Source: an uncultured Ruthenibacterium sp.
GTDB lineage: Bacteria > Bacillota > Clostridia > Oscillospirales > Ruminococcaceae
Length of the DNA stretch: 64,000 nucleotides
Reading direction: 5' to 3'
NCBI GenBank assembly: GCA_944386565.1
Contig: CALXBO010000076.1
Location: 29,595-93,594, forward strand
Below the pieces are notes generated by a model. It worked only from the letters and a program-made list of their open reading frames with translations, was not told where the DNA came from and did not search any database. Position numbers and translations under genes: made by a program. This document shows positions 46,957 to 55,594 of the stretch, piece after piece; positions within the stretch are counted from its first letter, which is position 1; every line of letters starts with the position of its first letter.

Positions 46957-48333
46957 TCACTTCAAAAAGAAGCGAAGCATCTTCTCCGCAGCGGACGTGT
47001 ACGGCTGATACCGGACGGGCAGATCGAGCCACGTCTTTTTGTCCACAATGCTCTTTTTGTGGCTGAAGGCATCGAACCCCTCCTTGCCGTGATACGAGCC
47101 CATTCCGCTCGCACCGACGCCGCCGAAGCCCATTTCGCTCGTGGCAAGGTGAATGATGGTGTCATTGATGCATCCTCCGCCGAACCGGCAGCGGGCCATC
47201 AGCGATTTTGCAAACGGAACGCTTCCGAAAACATACATGGCAAGCGGATGATCGTGCGACTCCACCGCCTTCACAACTTCGTTCTCGTCGCCGTACGTCA
47301 TGACCGGCAGGACGGGTCCGAAGATCTCCTCCCCCATCACGGCGTCGTTCCACGTCACATTGTCAAGCACTGTGGGCTCGATGCGGAGCGCCTGTTCGTC
47401 CGACCTGCCGCCGTGGACAATTTTTTCGGAATCAATCAACCCGAGGAGGCGTTCAAAATGGCGCCGGTTCACAATGCGGCCGTAATCACCGTTTTCAAGC
47501 GGGGACTCCCCGTACTGACGGCGAATCTCCGTGCACAATGCTTTGATGAACTGTTCCTTCACGTCCCTGTGGCAGTAGACATAGTCAGGCGCCACGCATG
47601 TCTGACCACAGTTCAGGAATTTCCCGAACGCAATGCGGCGTGCGGCCAGCGCAATGTTGGCACTCTTGTCCACCACACACGGGCTTTTCCCGCCGAGTTC
47701 CAGAGTCACCGGCGTCAGATGTTCCGCCGCAGCGTGCATCACGATGCGCCCGACCGACTGGCTTCCGGTGAAAAAGATGCAATCGAACGATTCCTGCAGC
47801 AGCGCACTGTTCTCTTCGCGCCCGCCGGTGACGACCGCCACATATTCCGGCGGAAAACATTCTCGCAGGATCTTCGCGATCACAGCACTGGTTTCCGGAG
47901 AGTAGGCGCTGGGCTTGACGACCGCGGTGTTTCCCGCAGCAATGGCGTCCGCAAGCGGGTCGAGCGTCAGCATGAACGGGTAGTTCCACGGGCTCATGAT
48001 GAGTGCCGTGCCGTACGGCTCCGGCCGGACATAGCTGTGAGAGGCAAATTGCGCGAGCGGGGTGTGCCGCGTTTTCTCAGCGGCAAACGAACGGACATGC
48101 CGGATCATATAGGACAGCTCACTGAGAACCATGCCCACTTCGCACTCGTACGATTCGAAGCGGCTCTTCCCGAGATCCTTTTTCAGCGCGTCGCAGATCA
48201 GGGCTTCCTGTTTGCTGACAGCCTCGTGCAGACGGCGCATCGCCTGAATGCGGAATTCGATCGGCTGTGTTGCGCCGGTTGAAAAATATACTCTCTGCGC
48301 CTGTACGATTTTTCCGATCTCTTCTGACATCAT
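46957..48333 (-). CDS. Aldehyde dehydrogenase (NAD(P)+), class 3-like
   Basis: The 458-residue protein lacks the long N-terminus of class 1/2 enzymes. It has the catalytic cysteine in FLNCGQTCVAPDY, the general base Glu in VTLELGGKSPCVV, the NAD-site FFTGSQSVGR, and the WNYPFMLTLDPLADAIAAGNT block. It probably oxidises or reduces medium-chain aldehydes with the neighbouring alcohol dehydrogenase. ATG 48333 has GGAGG upstream and overlaps the ADH stop. Confidence 0.93.
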   Translation of the reverse strand: MMSEEIGKIVQAQRVYFSTGATQPIEFRIQAMRRLHEAVSKQEALICDALKKDLGKSRFESYECEVGMVLSELSYMIRHVRSFAAEKTRHTPLAQFASHSYVRPEPYGTALIMSPWNYPFMLTLDPLADAIAAGNTAVVKPSAYSPETSAVIAKILRECFPPEYVAVVTGGREENSALLQESFDCIFFTGSQSVGRIVMHAAAEHLTPVTLELGGKSPCVVDKSANIALAARRIAFGKFLNCGQTCVAPDYVYCHRDVKEQFIKALCTEIRRQYGESPLENGDYGRIVNRRHFERLLGLIDSEKIVHGGRSDEQALRIEPTVLDNVTWNDAVMGEEIFGPVLPVMTYGDENEVVKAVESHDHPLAMYVFGSVPFAKSLMARCRFGGGCINDTIIHLATSEMGFGGVGASGMGSYHGKEGFDAFSHKKSIVDKKTWLDLPVRYQPYTSAAEKMLRFFLK

Positions 48334-49550
48334 GCAACTTCCTCCTTTTCCTTCACAAGCACCAGCTCGTACAAATGTTCCAGTTCGGCGGCGTTCATCT
48401 CCACAGGGACCGGGTACAGCGGATTGCACTCATGTGCGGCGTAACGCGCCAGTTCCGGAATGTCCTCACGCCGGAGTTCCGGGAAAGTATCGCCGATCCC
48501 GAAGTTCCGTTTCATTTCCCGGACGGCTTCAATGAACGCCGCTGCTCCCTCGGACGGAACCGTTCCCTCTTCGCAAAGGCCGGCGGCGACCGCGAGTTCC
48601 GTCAGCTTTCTGTGCGCCGCTGCACCGTACTGTTCCAGCACAACAGGCAGGAGCACCGCATTGGCGTATCCATGCGGAATATTATACTTTCCGCCGAGGG
48701 AATGCGCAATACCGTGCACATATCCTACATATGAACGCGTGAAAGCGTTCCCGGCGAGATACGCCGCATACAACATACACTTGCGCGCCTCCCGGTTTTG
48801 GCCGTTTTGCACCGCTGCGGGAAGATTCTCGAAAATCAGGCGAACTGCCTGACGTGCGTCTTCGCGTGTTCCCGCCGTCGTGGAGCGGCCGATGTATGCC
48901 TCCACGGCATGCGTCAGTGCATCCAGCCCGGTCGTTGCCGTCAGATGCGGCGGCAAGCCGAGCGTCACATCCGGATCGAGAAGTGCATAGGACGGGATCA
49001 GCGAGAAGTCGTTGATCGGATATTTGTGCCGCGTCTTGGAATCCGTGATCACCGCAGCAAGCGTCGTCTCACTTCCCGTCCCCGCCGTTGTGGGAACGGC
49101 AATCAGCAGCGGAAGCCTGCGGCAGATTTTCAGAAGCCCCTCCATTTTGGAGAGCGGCTTGTTCGGGCATGCCACACGCGCACCGACGGCTTTCGCGCAG
49201 TCGATTGAGGAGCCTCCGCCGAAGCCGATGATCGCTTCACAGCGGGACACATGATACAGCTGAAGCGCCTCCTCAACATTGTCGGTGGTCGGGTTTGCAA
49301 CCGTCCGGTCATAGACATAGAAGCGTATCCCGTCGGATTTCAGCTGCCGGCACAGCGGCTCATACAATCCGAGCTTCGTGATTGCCGCATCGGTCACAAT
49401 CAGTACTCTTTTAATTTGCTTTGCACGAAGCGTCTCCGAAAGTTCGCCGACATTTTTCAGCGCTTTGGGCCGCCGGTACGGCAGAACCGGAAGCGCCGCG
49501 CGAAATGCCGTCTGGTATGTGCGGCAGAACACCTTTTCAAACTGATTCAT
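48330..49550 (-). CDS. Iron-containing alcohol dehydrogenase
   Basis: The 406-residue protein has the NAD-binding GGGSSIDCAKAVG, the substrate-domain PTTAGTGSETTLAAVI and the iron ligands in TGLDALTHAVEAYIG and GIAHSLGGKYNIPHGYANAV. Together with the adjacent aldehyde dehydrogenase it could interconvert alcohol, aldehyde and acid. It overlaps the MarR gene (ATGA). Confidence 0.95.
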   Translation of the reverse strand: MNQFEKVFCRTYQTAFRAALPVLPYRRPKALKNVGELSETLRAKQIKRVLIVTDAAITKLGLYEPLCRQLKSDGIRFYVYDRTVANPTTDNVEEALQLYHVSRCEAIIGFGGGSSIDCAKAVGARVACPNKPLSKMEGLLKICRRLPLLIAVPTTAGTGSETTLAAVITDSKTRHKYPINDFSLIPSYALLDPDVTLGLPPHLTATTGLDALTHAVEAYIGRSTTAGTREDARQAVRLIFENLPAAVQNGQNREARKCMLYAAYLAGNAFTRSYVGYVHGIAHSLGGKYNIPHGYANAVLLPVVLEQYGAAAHRKLTELAVAAGLCEEGTVPSEGAAAFIEAVREMKRNFGIGDTFPELRREDIPELARYAAHECNPLYPVPVEMNAAELEHLYELVLVKEKEEVA

Positions 49551-50014
49551 ACTTCACTCTCCCCGGATGCTTCAGCGCTGGACAGGCGGTGCAAATTGGC
49601 GGCGATTTCATCAAGCGCCGCGTAAAAGGCAGCCCGCCGCTCATCGTCCATCTGCGCTTGAACGGCAGCGACGTAAGCCGTGATGCGCTCGTCCATACGG
49701 TCGGCCGTCTCTTTTCCCTTTGGCGTCAGGACTGCGCGGCTTCGGTATCTCCGCGGCGCTTCCCCCTCCCGGTAGCGCACAAGTCCCGCGTCTTCCAGCT
49801 GTGTCAAGGCCCTTGACACGGCAGCCTTATCCTCGCCGCACAGACGGCAGAGTTCAACTGCGGTAAGACCGTCGGGCGCATTCTGCAGCCGGTACAAATA
49901 CAGCGCATACGGCCCTTTCAATCCGAGTTTCGCCATTTCGCGGCTTTTCAATTTCTGAATATCTTTATAGATCATTGACACCGAGAACACAAAAGATTCA
50001 AACTGGCGTTCCAA
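49547..50014 (-). CDS. MarR-family transcriptional regulator
   Basis: The 155-residue protein has the MarR winged helix with LTAVELCRLCGEDKAAVSRALTQLEDAGLV (about residues 53-82) and the beta-wing YRSRAVLTPKGKE. It starts at a TTG (50012-50014) behind GGGAGGG. It is the first gene of the adh-aldh operon and probably represses it, releasing on a toxic aldehyde, alcohol or phenolic ligand. A perfect palindrome overlaps the promoter. Confidence 0.9.
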   Translation of the reverse strand: MERQFESFVFSVSMIYKDIQKLKSREMAKLGLKGPYALYLYRLQNAPDGLTAVELCRLCGEDKAAVSRALTQLEDAGLVRYREGEAPRRYRSRAVLTPKGKETADRMDERITAYVAAVQAQMDDERRAAFYAALDEIAANLHRLSSAEASGESEV

Positions 50015-50038
50015 TTTTCATCCCTCCCCGTGTTACTG

Positions 50039-50068
50039 ATTTTACATCATTTTGTTGATTTGTCAACA
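50039..50068 (-). promoter_or_regulatory. MarR-operon promoter with overlapping palindrome
   Basis: The -35 TTGACA (50061-50066) and -10 TAAAAT (50039-50044) are 16 nt apart. The perfect palindrome TGTTGA-TTTG-TCAACA (50053-50068) covers the -35, a textbook position for autorepression. Confidence 0.75.
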
Positions 50069-50100
50069 TTTTAGTTCTTTATTGTCTCTTTTGCGCCAAT

Positions 50101-50135
50101 AAAAAACCCGCAGGACATTATGTCCTGCGGGTTTT
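50101..50135 (-). terminator. Terminator after tRNA-Ser
   Basis: AAAACCCGCAGGACA (50103-50117) pairs perfectly with TGTCCTGCGGGTTTT (50121-50135), loop TTA, six-U tail on the minus strand. Confidence 0.92.
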
Positions 50136-50136
50136 G

Positions 50137-50227
50137 TGGCGGAGAGTTAGGGATTTGAACCCTAGGTACGCTATTAACGTACACACGATTTCCAGTCGTG
50201 CGCCTTAGACCACTCAGCCAACTCTCC
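50137..50227 (-). tRNA. tRNA-Ser (anticodon GGA)
   Basis: The minus strand starts GGAGAGTTGGCTGAGTGG, has anticodon stem CACGA/TCGTG with CTGGAAA giving anticodon GGA, a long variable arm (GTACGTTAATAGCGTAC), a T-arm with GGTTCAAATCC, discriminator G and an encoded CCA. The long variable arm fixes the class as serine. Confidence 0.97.
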
Positions 50228-50246
50228 GTGTCGAGGCTGCCTTATT

Positions 50247-50275
50247 ATTTTATCCATTTTATACCCGCTTGTCAA
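50247..50275 (-). promoter_or_regulatory. Promoter of tRNA-Ser
   Basis: TTGACA (50270-50275) and TAAAAT (50247-50252), 17-nt spacer, just upstream of the tRNA 5' end. Confidence 0.8.
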
Positions 50276-50298
50276 GCCCTAATTTAAAAAATTCCTGA

Positions 50299-50327
50299 TT
50301 GACCGCCATATCGTTACATATTATAAT
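50299..50327 (+). promoter_or_regulatory. Promoter of the hydrogenase-phosphatase operon
   Basis: TTGACC (50299-50304) and TATAAT (50322-50327) with a 17-nt spacer. The start point would be near 50334. The short leader contains a small hairpin (GCATTT/AAATGC). Confidence 0.8.
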
Positions 50328-50386
50328 ATTAAATGGAGCATTTGCTGAAAATGCGGATAATTTGCACAGAAACGAGAGGATGTATC

Positions 50387-50638
50387 ATGAATATTTGTGT
50401 CTGCGTAGGCTCTTCCTGCCATCTGAAAGGTTCGTATAACATCATCGCCCTGATGAAATCTGCGATTGCTGAGCACCAGCTCGAGGATAAGGTCAATCTC
50501 TGCGCGGCGTTCTGCCTCGGAAAATGTTCCACCGTCGGCGTCAACATCAAAATTGATGATGAGATCGTCACCGGCGTAACTCCCGAAAATTTCAATCAGG
50601 TGTTTGAGGAAAAGGTTCTCGGAGGCCTTGCAAAATGA
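50387..50638 (+). CDS. NuoE-like thioredoxin-fold [2Fe-2S] ferredoxin
   Basis: The 83-residue protein contains only the ferredoxin-like domain of NuoE/HydC. The four probable cluster cysteines are in CVGSSCHLKGS and in CAAFCLGKC, the usual C-x4-C ... C-x3-C layout. It probably passes electrons to or from the next gene product, with which it overlaps by 4 nt. ATG 50387 is preceded by GAGAGG. Confidence 0.9.
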   Translation: MNICVCVGSSCHLKGSYNIIALMKSAIAEHQLEDKVNLCAAFCLGKCSTVGVNIKIDDEIVTGVTPENFNQVFEEKVLGGLAK

Positions 50639-52305
50639 ACAAAGTCCTTCAGCTCAAGAAGTCGAACTGCAAGAACTGTTATAAATGCATTCGGAATTGC
50701 CCGGTCAAGAGCATCAAGTTCTCGGATGGCCAGGCCAACATTATTGCGGACGAATGCATTCTGTGCGGGCGCTGCTTTGTCAACTGCCCGCAGGACGCCA
50801 AACAGATTCGCAATGACGTTCCCCGCGTTCAGGAGCTGATTGCATCCGGCCATCCGGTCATTGCAAGCGTTGCGCCTTCCTTCATTGCGGAATTCCCGCT
50901 TCTGGACTTTGAGTCCATGCGCGGAATGCTCCGGCAGCTCGGATTTGCCGACGCTGAAGAAACTGCGATCGGCGCCACGATCGTCAAGCAGGAATATGAG
51001 CGCATGATTGCCAGCGGCGAGCATGACGTTATCATTTCGTCGTGCTGCCACAGCATCAATTCCCTCATCCAGAAGTATCATCCGGCTGCCCTTCCCTATC
51101 TTGCCCCGGTTCTCTCTCCGATGCTTGCGCATTGCAAACTGATCAAGGAACAGAAGCCGGAAGCAAAGACGGTCTTTATCGGTCCGTGCATTTCCAAAAA
51201 AGAGGAAGCCGAACTGTATGATTACTGTGACGCCGTGCTGACCTTTGAGGAGCTGGAAGCCTGGATGGACGAGAAGGACATCACGCCCGCAGGTGAGAGC
51301 ACGGTGGATGCCGGCCATAAGCGCGCACGCTTCTTCCCCATCAAGGGCGGCGTGATCGAGAGCATGTATACGGAGAACACCGGCTTTACATACATCGCTG
51401 TCGACGGCGTGGAGAACTGCATTGAAGCGCTCAAGGAGATCGAAGCGGGCAATCTCAAGAAATGCTTCATCGAGATGAACGCCTGCGAAGGCGCATGCAT
51501 CAACGGTCCTGTGATCAGCCATCATCACAAATCCCTTCTGAACGGCGAGATCAAAGTCCGCCGTTTCGCCGGAAGAGATCAGGATTTTGATGTTCCCCAG
51601 GATATGGATGTCTTCAAAAACATGCCCTACATCGGCGTGCATGACCAGATCCCCGGCGAAGCCACAATCCGTGAGATCCTCGCCAAAATCGGCAAGACGA
51701 GCAAGGAGATGGAGCTGAACTGCGGTTCGTGCGGCTATCCCACCTGCCGTGAGAAAGCCATCGCTGTGTATCAGGGAAAGGCCGATCTCACCATGTGCCT
51801 TCCCTACCTCAAAGAGCGTGCGGAAACCTTCTCCGGATTCGTCATCAACAATACGCCGAACGGTATCTTTGTGCTGGACGAAAGTCTCTGTGTGCAACAG
51901 ATCAACCGCGCGGCCTGTGAGTTGTTCAACCTGAAAACACCCTCCGACATTGTGGGCTCACCGATCGTCCGTCTGATCAATCCCGCGGATTATCTGACCG
52001 TTATGACGACAGGCATTCCTGTGCGCGACAAGAAAAAATACATCGCCGAGTATCAGAAATATGTGGAGGAAACGATCGTCTACGATCGTGAATATCACAT
52101 CATTTTCAGCATCATGCGTGACATTACCGCTCAGGAGACGCAGGCTGCCGAGCGCAATGAACTCTGCACCAAGACGGTGGAGATCACCAACGCCGTCATT
52201 GAAAAGCAAATGCGCGTCGTACAGGAAATCGCTTCTCTGCTCGGTGAAACCACCGCCGAAACCAAGATTGCCCTGACGCAGCTGAAAGACACGCTGTCGC
52301 AATGA
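50635..52305 (+). CDS. [FeFe]-hydrogenase-like sensor with ferredoxin, FeS and PAS domains
   Basis: Domain order in this 556-residue protein: two [4Fe-4S] sites (C12,C15,C18,C22 and C41,C44,C47,C51); hydrogenase large-subunit domain with the H-cluster loops SSCCHS (C137,C138), GPCISKK (C185) and NACEGACIN (C284,C288); a CGSCGYPTC-type FeS site (C363,C366,C371,C388); a PAS domain (about 400-500); and a helical tail. All four H-cluster cysteines are present, but the canonical MPC Met is Gly183, and the Pro after TSCC is His139. PAS fusion and a phosphatase partner match the sensory (group C) hydrogenases rather than catalytic ones. The gene is preceded by the NuoE-like ferredoxin. Confidence 0.9.
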   Translation: MNKVLQLKKSNCKNCYKCIRNCPVKSIKFSDGQANIIADECILCGRCFVNCPQDAKQIRNDVPRVQELIASGHPVIASVAPSFIAEFPLLDFESMRGMLRQLGFADAEETAIGATIVKQEYERMIASGEHDVIISSCCHSINSLIQKYHPAALPYLAPVLSPMLAHCKLIKEQKPEAKTVFIGPCISKKEEAELYDYCDAVLTFEELEAWMDEKDITPAGESTVDAGHKRARFFPIKGGVIESMYTENTGFTYIAVDGVENCIEALKEIEAGNLKKCFIEMNACEGACINGPVISHHHKSLLNGEIKVRRFAGRDQDFDVPQDMDVFKNMPYIGVHDQIPGEATIREILAKIGKTSKEMELNCGSCGYPTCREKAIAVYQGKADLTMCLPYLKERAETFSGFVINNTPNGIFVLDESLCVQQINRAACELFNLKTPSDIVGSPIVRLINPADYLTVMTTGIPVRDKKKYIAEYQKYVEETIVYDREYHIIFSIMRDITAQETQAAERNELCTKTVEITNAVIEKQMRVVQEIASLLGETTAETKIALTQLKDTLSQ

Positions 52306-52324
52306 GAATCCGGAGGAAAACGAA

Positions 52325-53500
52325 ATGAACAATCTCTGGACCGATTTTGGGTACATCAGTCTGAATCATGTCGGAGAACAGCTGTGCGGTGACCGTGTCG
52401 AGATCATCGGCGACAATGAAAACTCCATGACAATGGTTCTGGCCGATGGCCTCGGCAGCGGCGTCAAAGCCAATATCCTGTCCACGCTCACCAGCAAAAT
52501 CATCTGCACGATGATGGCAAACGGCATGCCGATCGAGGAATGCGTGGATACCATCGTAAAGACGCTTCCCGTTTGCAGCGTCCGCAAGGTCGCCTATTCC
52601 ACTTTTACAATCATCCGGATCACCAACAATTCGGTTGCCGAGATCATTCAGTTCGACAACCCGAACGTGATTCTCCTGCGCGGCGGAAAGAGCGTGGAGT
52701 ATCCGATCATCAGCCGTGTGATCGAGGGGAAAACGATTCTTGAGAGCAAGATTTCTCTTCAGCTTCATGACGTTTTCATCGCCATGAGCGACGGCGCCAT
52801 TTATGCCGGTGTCGGCAAAAGCATGAATTTCGGATGGCAGCGGGAAAACATCATCGAATTTGCCGAACGCGTCTACGATGACACGCTCTCTGCCAAGCTG
52901 ATCTCCTCTCTGATCGTTGACGAGTGCAACAAGCTGTATGAAGGCGAGCCGGGCGACGACACGACCGTAGCGGCGGTCCGCATCCGCGAACGCGCGCCGG
53001 TCAATCTTCTGTTCGGCCCCCCTGCCGATCCGAAGGACTGCACCAAAATGATGACGCTATTCTTCTCCAAAGAAGGCAAAAAAATCGTCTGCGGCGGTAC
53101 GACGTCCAAAATCGCAGCGGATTATCTCCACGAGCCCATTACCACGTCTCTTGATTACGGCTCTGACCCCGACATTCCTCCTGTCGGGCATGTAAAAGGG
53201 ATTGATCTCGTGACGGAAGGCGTCATAACGATGAGCCGCGTTGTGCAGTATGCCAAGGAATTTCTGAACAACAGCGACCTTCAGAACATGTGGAGCCTGC
53301 AGACGGACGGTGCTTCGCTGATTGCCCAGATGCTGTTCGAGTACGCAACGGACATTAACTTCTTCGTCGGCAAGGCGATCAATCCGGCTCACCAGAACCC
53401 GGATCTGCCCATCACTTTCGGCATCAAAATCCAAATCGTGCACGAATTGACAGACTGCCTTGAAAAAATGGGCAAACAAGTAAAAGTCAGTTACTTCTGA
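52325..53500 (+). CDS. SpoIIE-family PP2C-type phosphatase with C-terminal extension
   Basis: Residues 1-220 form a PP2C/SpoIIE catalytic domain with metal-site aspartates in LADGLGSGVKA (D41), MSDG (D156) and GDDTT (D211/D212). Residues 226-391 form an extra domain (LLFGPPADPKDCTKMM, KIVCGGTTSKIAADYLHE, VTEGVITMSRVVQYAKEFL) that I do not recognise from other PP2C enzymes. It presumably dephosphorylates a protein such as an anti-sigma antagonist in response to the preceding hydrogenase-like sensor. RBS GGAGG lies 20 nt after the previous stop. Confidence 0.9.
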   Translation: MNNLWTDFGYISLNHVGEQLCGDRVEIIGDNENSMTMVLADGLGSGVKANILSTLTSKIICTMMANGMPIEECVDTIVKTLPVCSVRKVAYSTFTIIRITNNSVAEIIQFDNPNVILLRGGKSVEYPIISRVIEGKTILESKISLQLHDVFIAMSDGAIYAGVGKSMNFGWQRENIIEFAERVYDDTLSAKLISSLIVDECNKLYEGEPGDDTTVAAVRIRERAPVNLLFGPPADPKDCTKMMTLFFSKEGKKIVCGGTTSKIAADYLHEPITTSLDYGSDPDIPPVGHVKGIDLVTEGVITMSRVVQYAKEFLNNSDLQNMWSLQTDGASLIAQMLFEYATDINFFVGKAINPAHQNPDLPITFGIKIQIVHELTDCLEKMGKQVKVSYF

Positions 53501-53515
53501 AAACACACGCATTAT

Positions 53516-53525
53516 AAAACGGACG
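53516..53525 (+). terminator. Left arm of the operon terminator, now split
   Basis: AAAACGGACG here is complementary to CGTCCGTTTT at 55595-55604, which is followed by a T-run. The arms are separated by the roughly 2-kb insertion, so the original hairpin after the phosphatase gene was likely interrupted. The pairing is seen; the history is inferred. Confidence 0.5.
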
Positions 53526-53601
53526 CTTCCTTTTGGTGAATGCCAATAAGGAAGTATCAGAAGTATCAAAAATATACGAGCTTAACGGCTGACAAACAGG
53601 A

Positions 53602-53653
53602 AAGCAACAAGAAGCTCACGCTCAATTTAAAGAGCGTGAGCTTCTTGTTGCTT
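53602..53653. terminator. Perfect 22-bp hairpin
   Basis: AAGCAACAAGAAGCTCACGC plus TC (53602-53623) pairs with its exact complement at 53632-53653 around an 8-nt loop. It covers the stop codon of the minus-strand pseudogene and probably serves as its terminator. Confidence 0.7.
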
Positions 53654-53961
53654 ATTTCTTTTTGTTGTTATTAGCTATTTCTGCAATCTGCATTAAATTG
53701 CTAAGAGATTCAGGGTTTCGGAGTAACTCTGGAAGTAATACTTTCATCATAATTGCCTCAGCCGATTCTGTTTTTGCTGCATTGTTTAAGCTAGTTTGCA
53801 TAATTGTCTGTAAGGTTTCATTCTATTGCTCGGTCAATTTTAATAATAGTTTTATTTCTTAACAGAGTATTGATCGATCCAGCAAATTGCCCCTCGCTAT
53901 ATTCCGTTGCACCACATTGCTCTAAATAGGGTTTCATCTCCTGCACGGAATGGGATTTCAT
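53652..53961 (-). pseudogene. Frameshifted small gene of unknown function
   Basis: The minus strand reads MKSHSVQEMKPYLEQCGATE... to ...IDRAIE and then shifts by one base into ETLQTIMQTSLNNAAKTESA... and ends ...IAEIANNNKKK. One frameshift near 53827 would restore a protein of about 103 residues. An in-frame extension upstream of 53961 runs a few codons into the recombinase fragment, suggesting the gene was itself cut at the junction. No function recognised. Confidence 0.55.
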
Positions 53962-55530
53962 GTCAGCAAGAAGATCCAAAAGAAAATCCTTTTAAAGTAC
54001 GCGACTGACAACGGTTTCCCTAATCCCACGTTTTTCATCGACGATGGTGTTTCCGGGGTGACCTTTGACCGTCCGGGTTGGAATGATATGATCCGTCTGG
54101 CCGAGGCGGGAAAGGTCAGAACCGTCATTGTCAAGGATATGTCCCGCATGGGCCGGGACTATCTGAAAGTGGGCTACTATACCGAGAGTTTCTTTGCCGA
54201 GCGCGATATTCGGTATATCGCCATCAATGACGGCGTGGACAGCGACAAGGGGGACAACGTTTTTACCCCTTTCCGTAATCTGTTTAATGACTTCTACGCC
54301 CGCGATACCAGCAAGAAAATCCGGGCTGTTATGCGAGCCAAAGGAAACGCCGGGGAACATCTTTGCACCAATCCGCCCTATGGGTACATGAAAGACCCGG
54401 CGGACAAAAAGAAGTGGATCGTGGACGAGGAAGCCGCCGAGATCGTCAAACGGATTTTCAACCTGTGCATTGCGGGGAAAGGCCCCATGCAGATTGCCAA
54501 GCTGCTGACCGCTCAACACGTTCTGACGGTTAAAGCTCACTATGCCCAACGGGACGGAAAGCCGCTGCCGGAGAAACCGTACCAATGGAGTCCAAAGTCT
54601 GTCGCGGGGATATTGGAGCGGCCAGAGTACACCGGCAGCACGGTGAATTTCAAGACCTATTCCAAATCCCACAAGCTGAAAAAGCGGCTGCATAACGCCC
54701 CAGAGAATCAGCAGATTTTTCCCAATACCCAGCCTTCCATTATCGACGAGCAAGTTTTTGCACGGGCGCAGGAGTTGCGGGAAAACAAGCGCCGCCCGGC
54801 CAAGCAAGCCGAACGGCAAGGGTTGTTTTCAGGCCTGTTATACTGCGCCGACTGTGGAAGCAAACTGCATTTCGCCACTGGCAAAAACATGACACCGCAA
54901 CAAGACTGTTATCGGTGTTCCCGGTATAAGAGTAACACGGGTGATTGCACCATGCACTTTATCCGGGAAGAAACGCTGAAACTGTTCGTTTTGCAGCGGA
55001 TTTTCGATGTGACGGCATTGTTCTTTGACGATGCCATGGCATTTGAGGAAGCCGCGAGAAAGCAGCGTTTTCAAGAAGCGGAGAAAGATGCCAAGAAGCG
55101 CAGGCGTGAAATCGCCCATGCGGAAAAGCGCATTGCTGAACTTGACCGGATTTTCAAGCGCATCTATGAGGATGACATCAGCGGGGCAATCAGCCATGAA
55201 CGATTTTTGAAACTCTCCGCTGACTATGAAGCAGAACAAAAAGAACTAACGGAGCAGGTCAAGGTATGGCGAGAAGCAGTAGTAATCTTTGAACAGGATC
55301 AAGCCGATTTTGCCAGCTTTGCAGCTATTGTGCGGAAGTATGTGGGTATCCGGGAACTGACGCCCACCATCGTCAATGAGTTTGTAAAGAAGATCATCGT
55401 CCATGCGCCGGATAAGTCCAGCGGCCACCGCAGGCAGAAGATTGAACTGGTCTGGAACTTCATTGGGGAAGTCAACTTGCCGGGCGACGATCAGACCGTG
55501 GAACGGCAAAGAAAAGGCAGGACGGCATGA
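53950..55530 (+). pseudogene. Large serine recombinase (TnpX/TndX type), N-terminally truncated
   Basis: The open frame (526 residues) matches large serine recombinases from the segment KKILLKYATDNGFPNPTFFIDDG onward: resolvase core (VKDMSRMGRDYLKVGYYTE), recombinase domain (NPPYGYMKDPADKKKW), zinc ribbon (CADCGSKLHF and CYRCSRYKSNTGDC) and coiled-coil tail. The first 40-50 residues with the catalytic serine (typically in YxRLSRDD) are absent, replaced by MGFHVSKKIQ from adjoining DNA. It is therefore unlikely to recombine. Related enzymes mobilise Tn4451-, Tn5397- and Tn1549-type elements. Confidence 0.85.
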
Positions 55531-55552
55531 CCTTTCAGCCATGCCGTCCTGC
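55517..55552 (+). terminator. Hairpin after the recombinase
   Basis: GCAGGACGGCATG (55517-55529) pairs with CATGCCGTCCTGC (55540-55552). It includes the stop codon region; no strong T-run follows. Confidence 0.6.
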
Positions 55553-55594
55553 GACAATTAAATAACTTCCTTATAAGCGCGTGCCTTTCGGGGT

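Larger units (their letters stand above)
53526..55585. mobile_element. Remnant of an integrative/conjugative element
   Basis: The segment contains a large serine recombinase missing its N-terminus and a frameshifted small gene on the other strand. Near the ends, ATAAGGAAGT (53546-53555) is repeated inverted as ACTTCCTTAT (55565-55574). A 9-bp tandem repeat (GAAGTATCA at 53551-53559 and 53560-53568) lies at the left end. It looks AT-richer than the flanking genes. Boundaries are inferred from the interrupted terminator. Confidence 0.55.

Noticed and set aside
50596..51897. Minus-strand open frame opposite the hydrogenase-like gene
   Set aside because: The plus strand has all cluster motifs; the reverse frame is a shadow.
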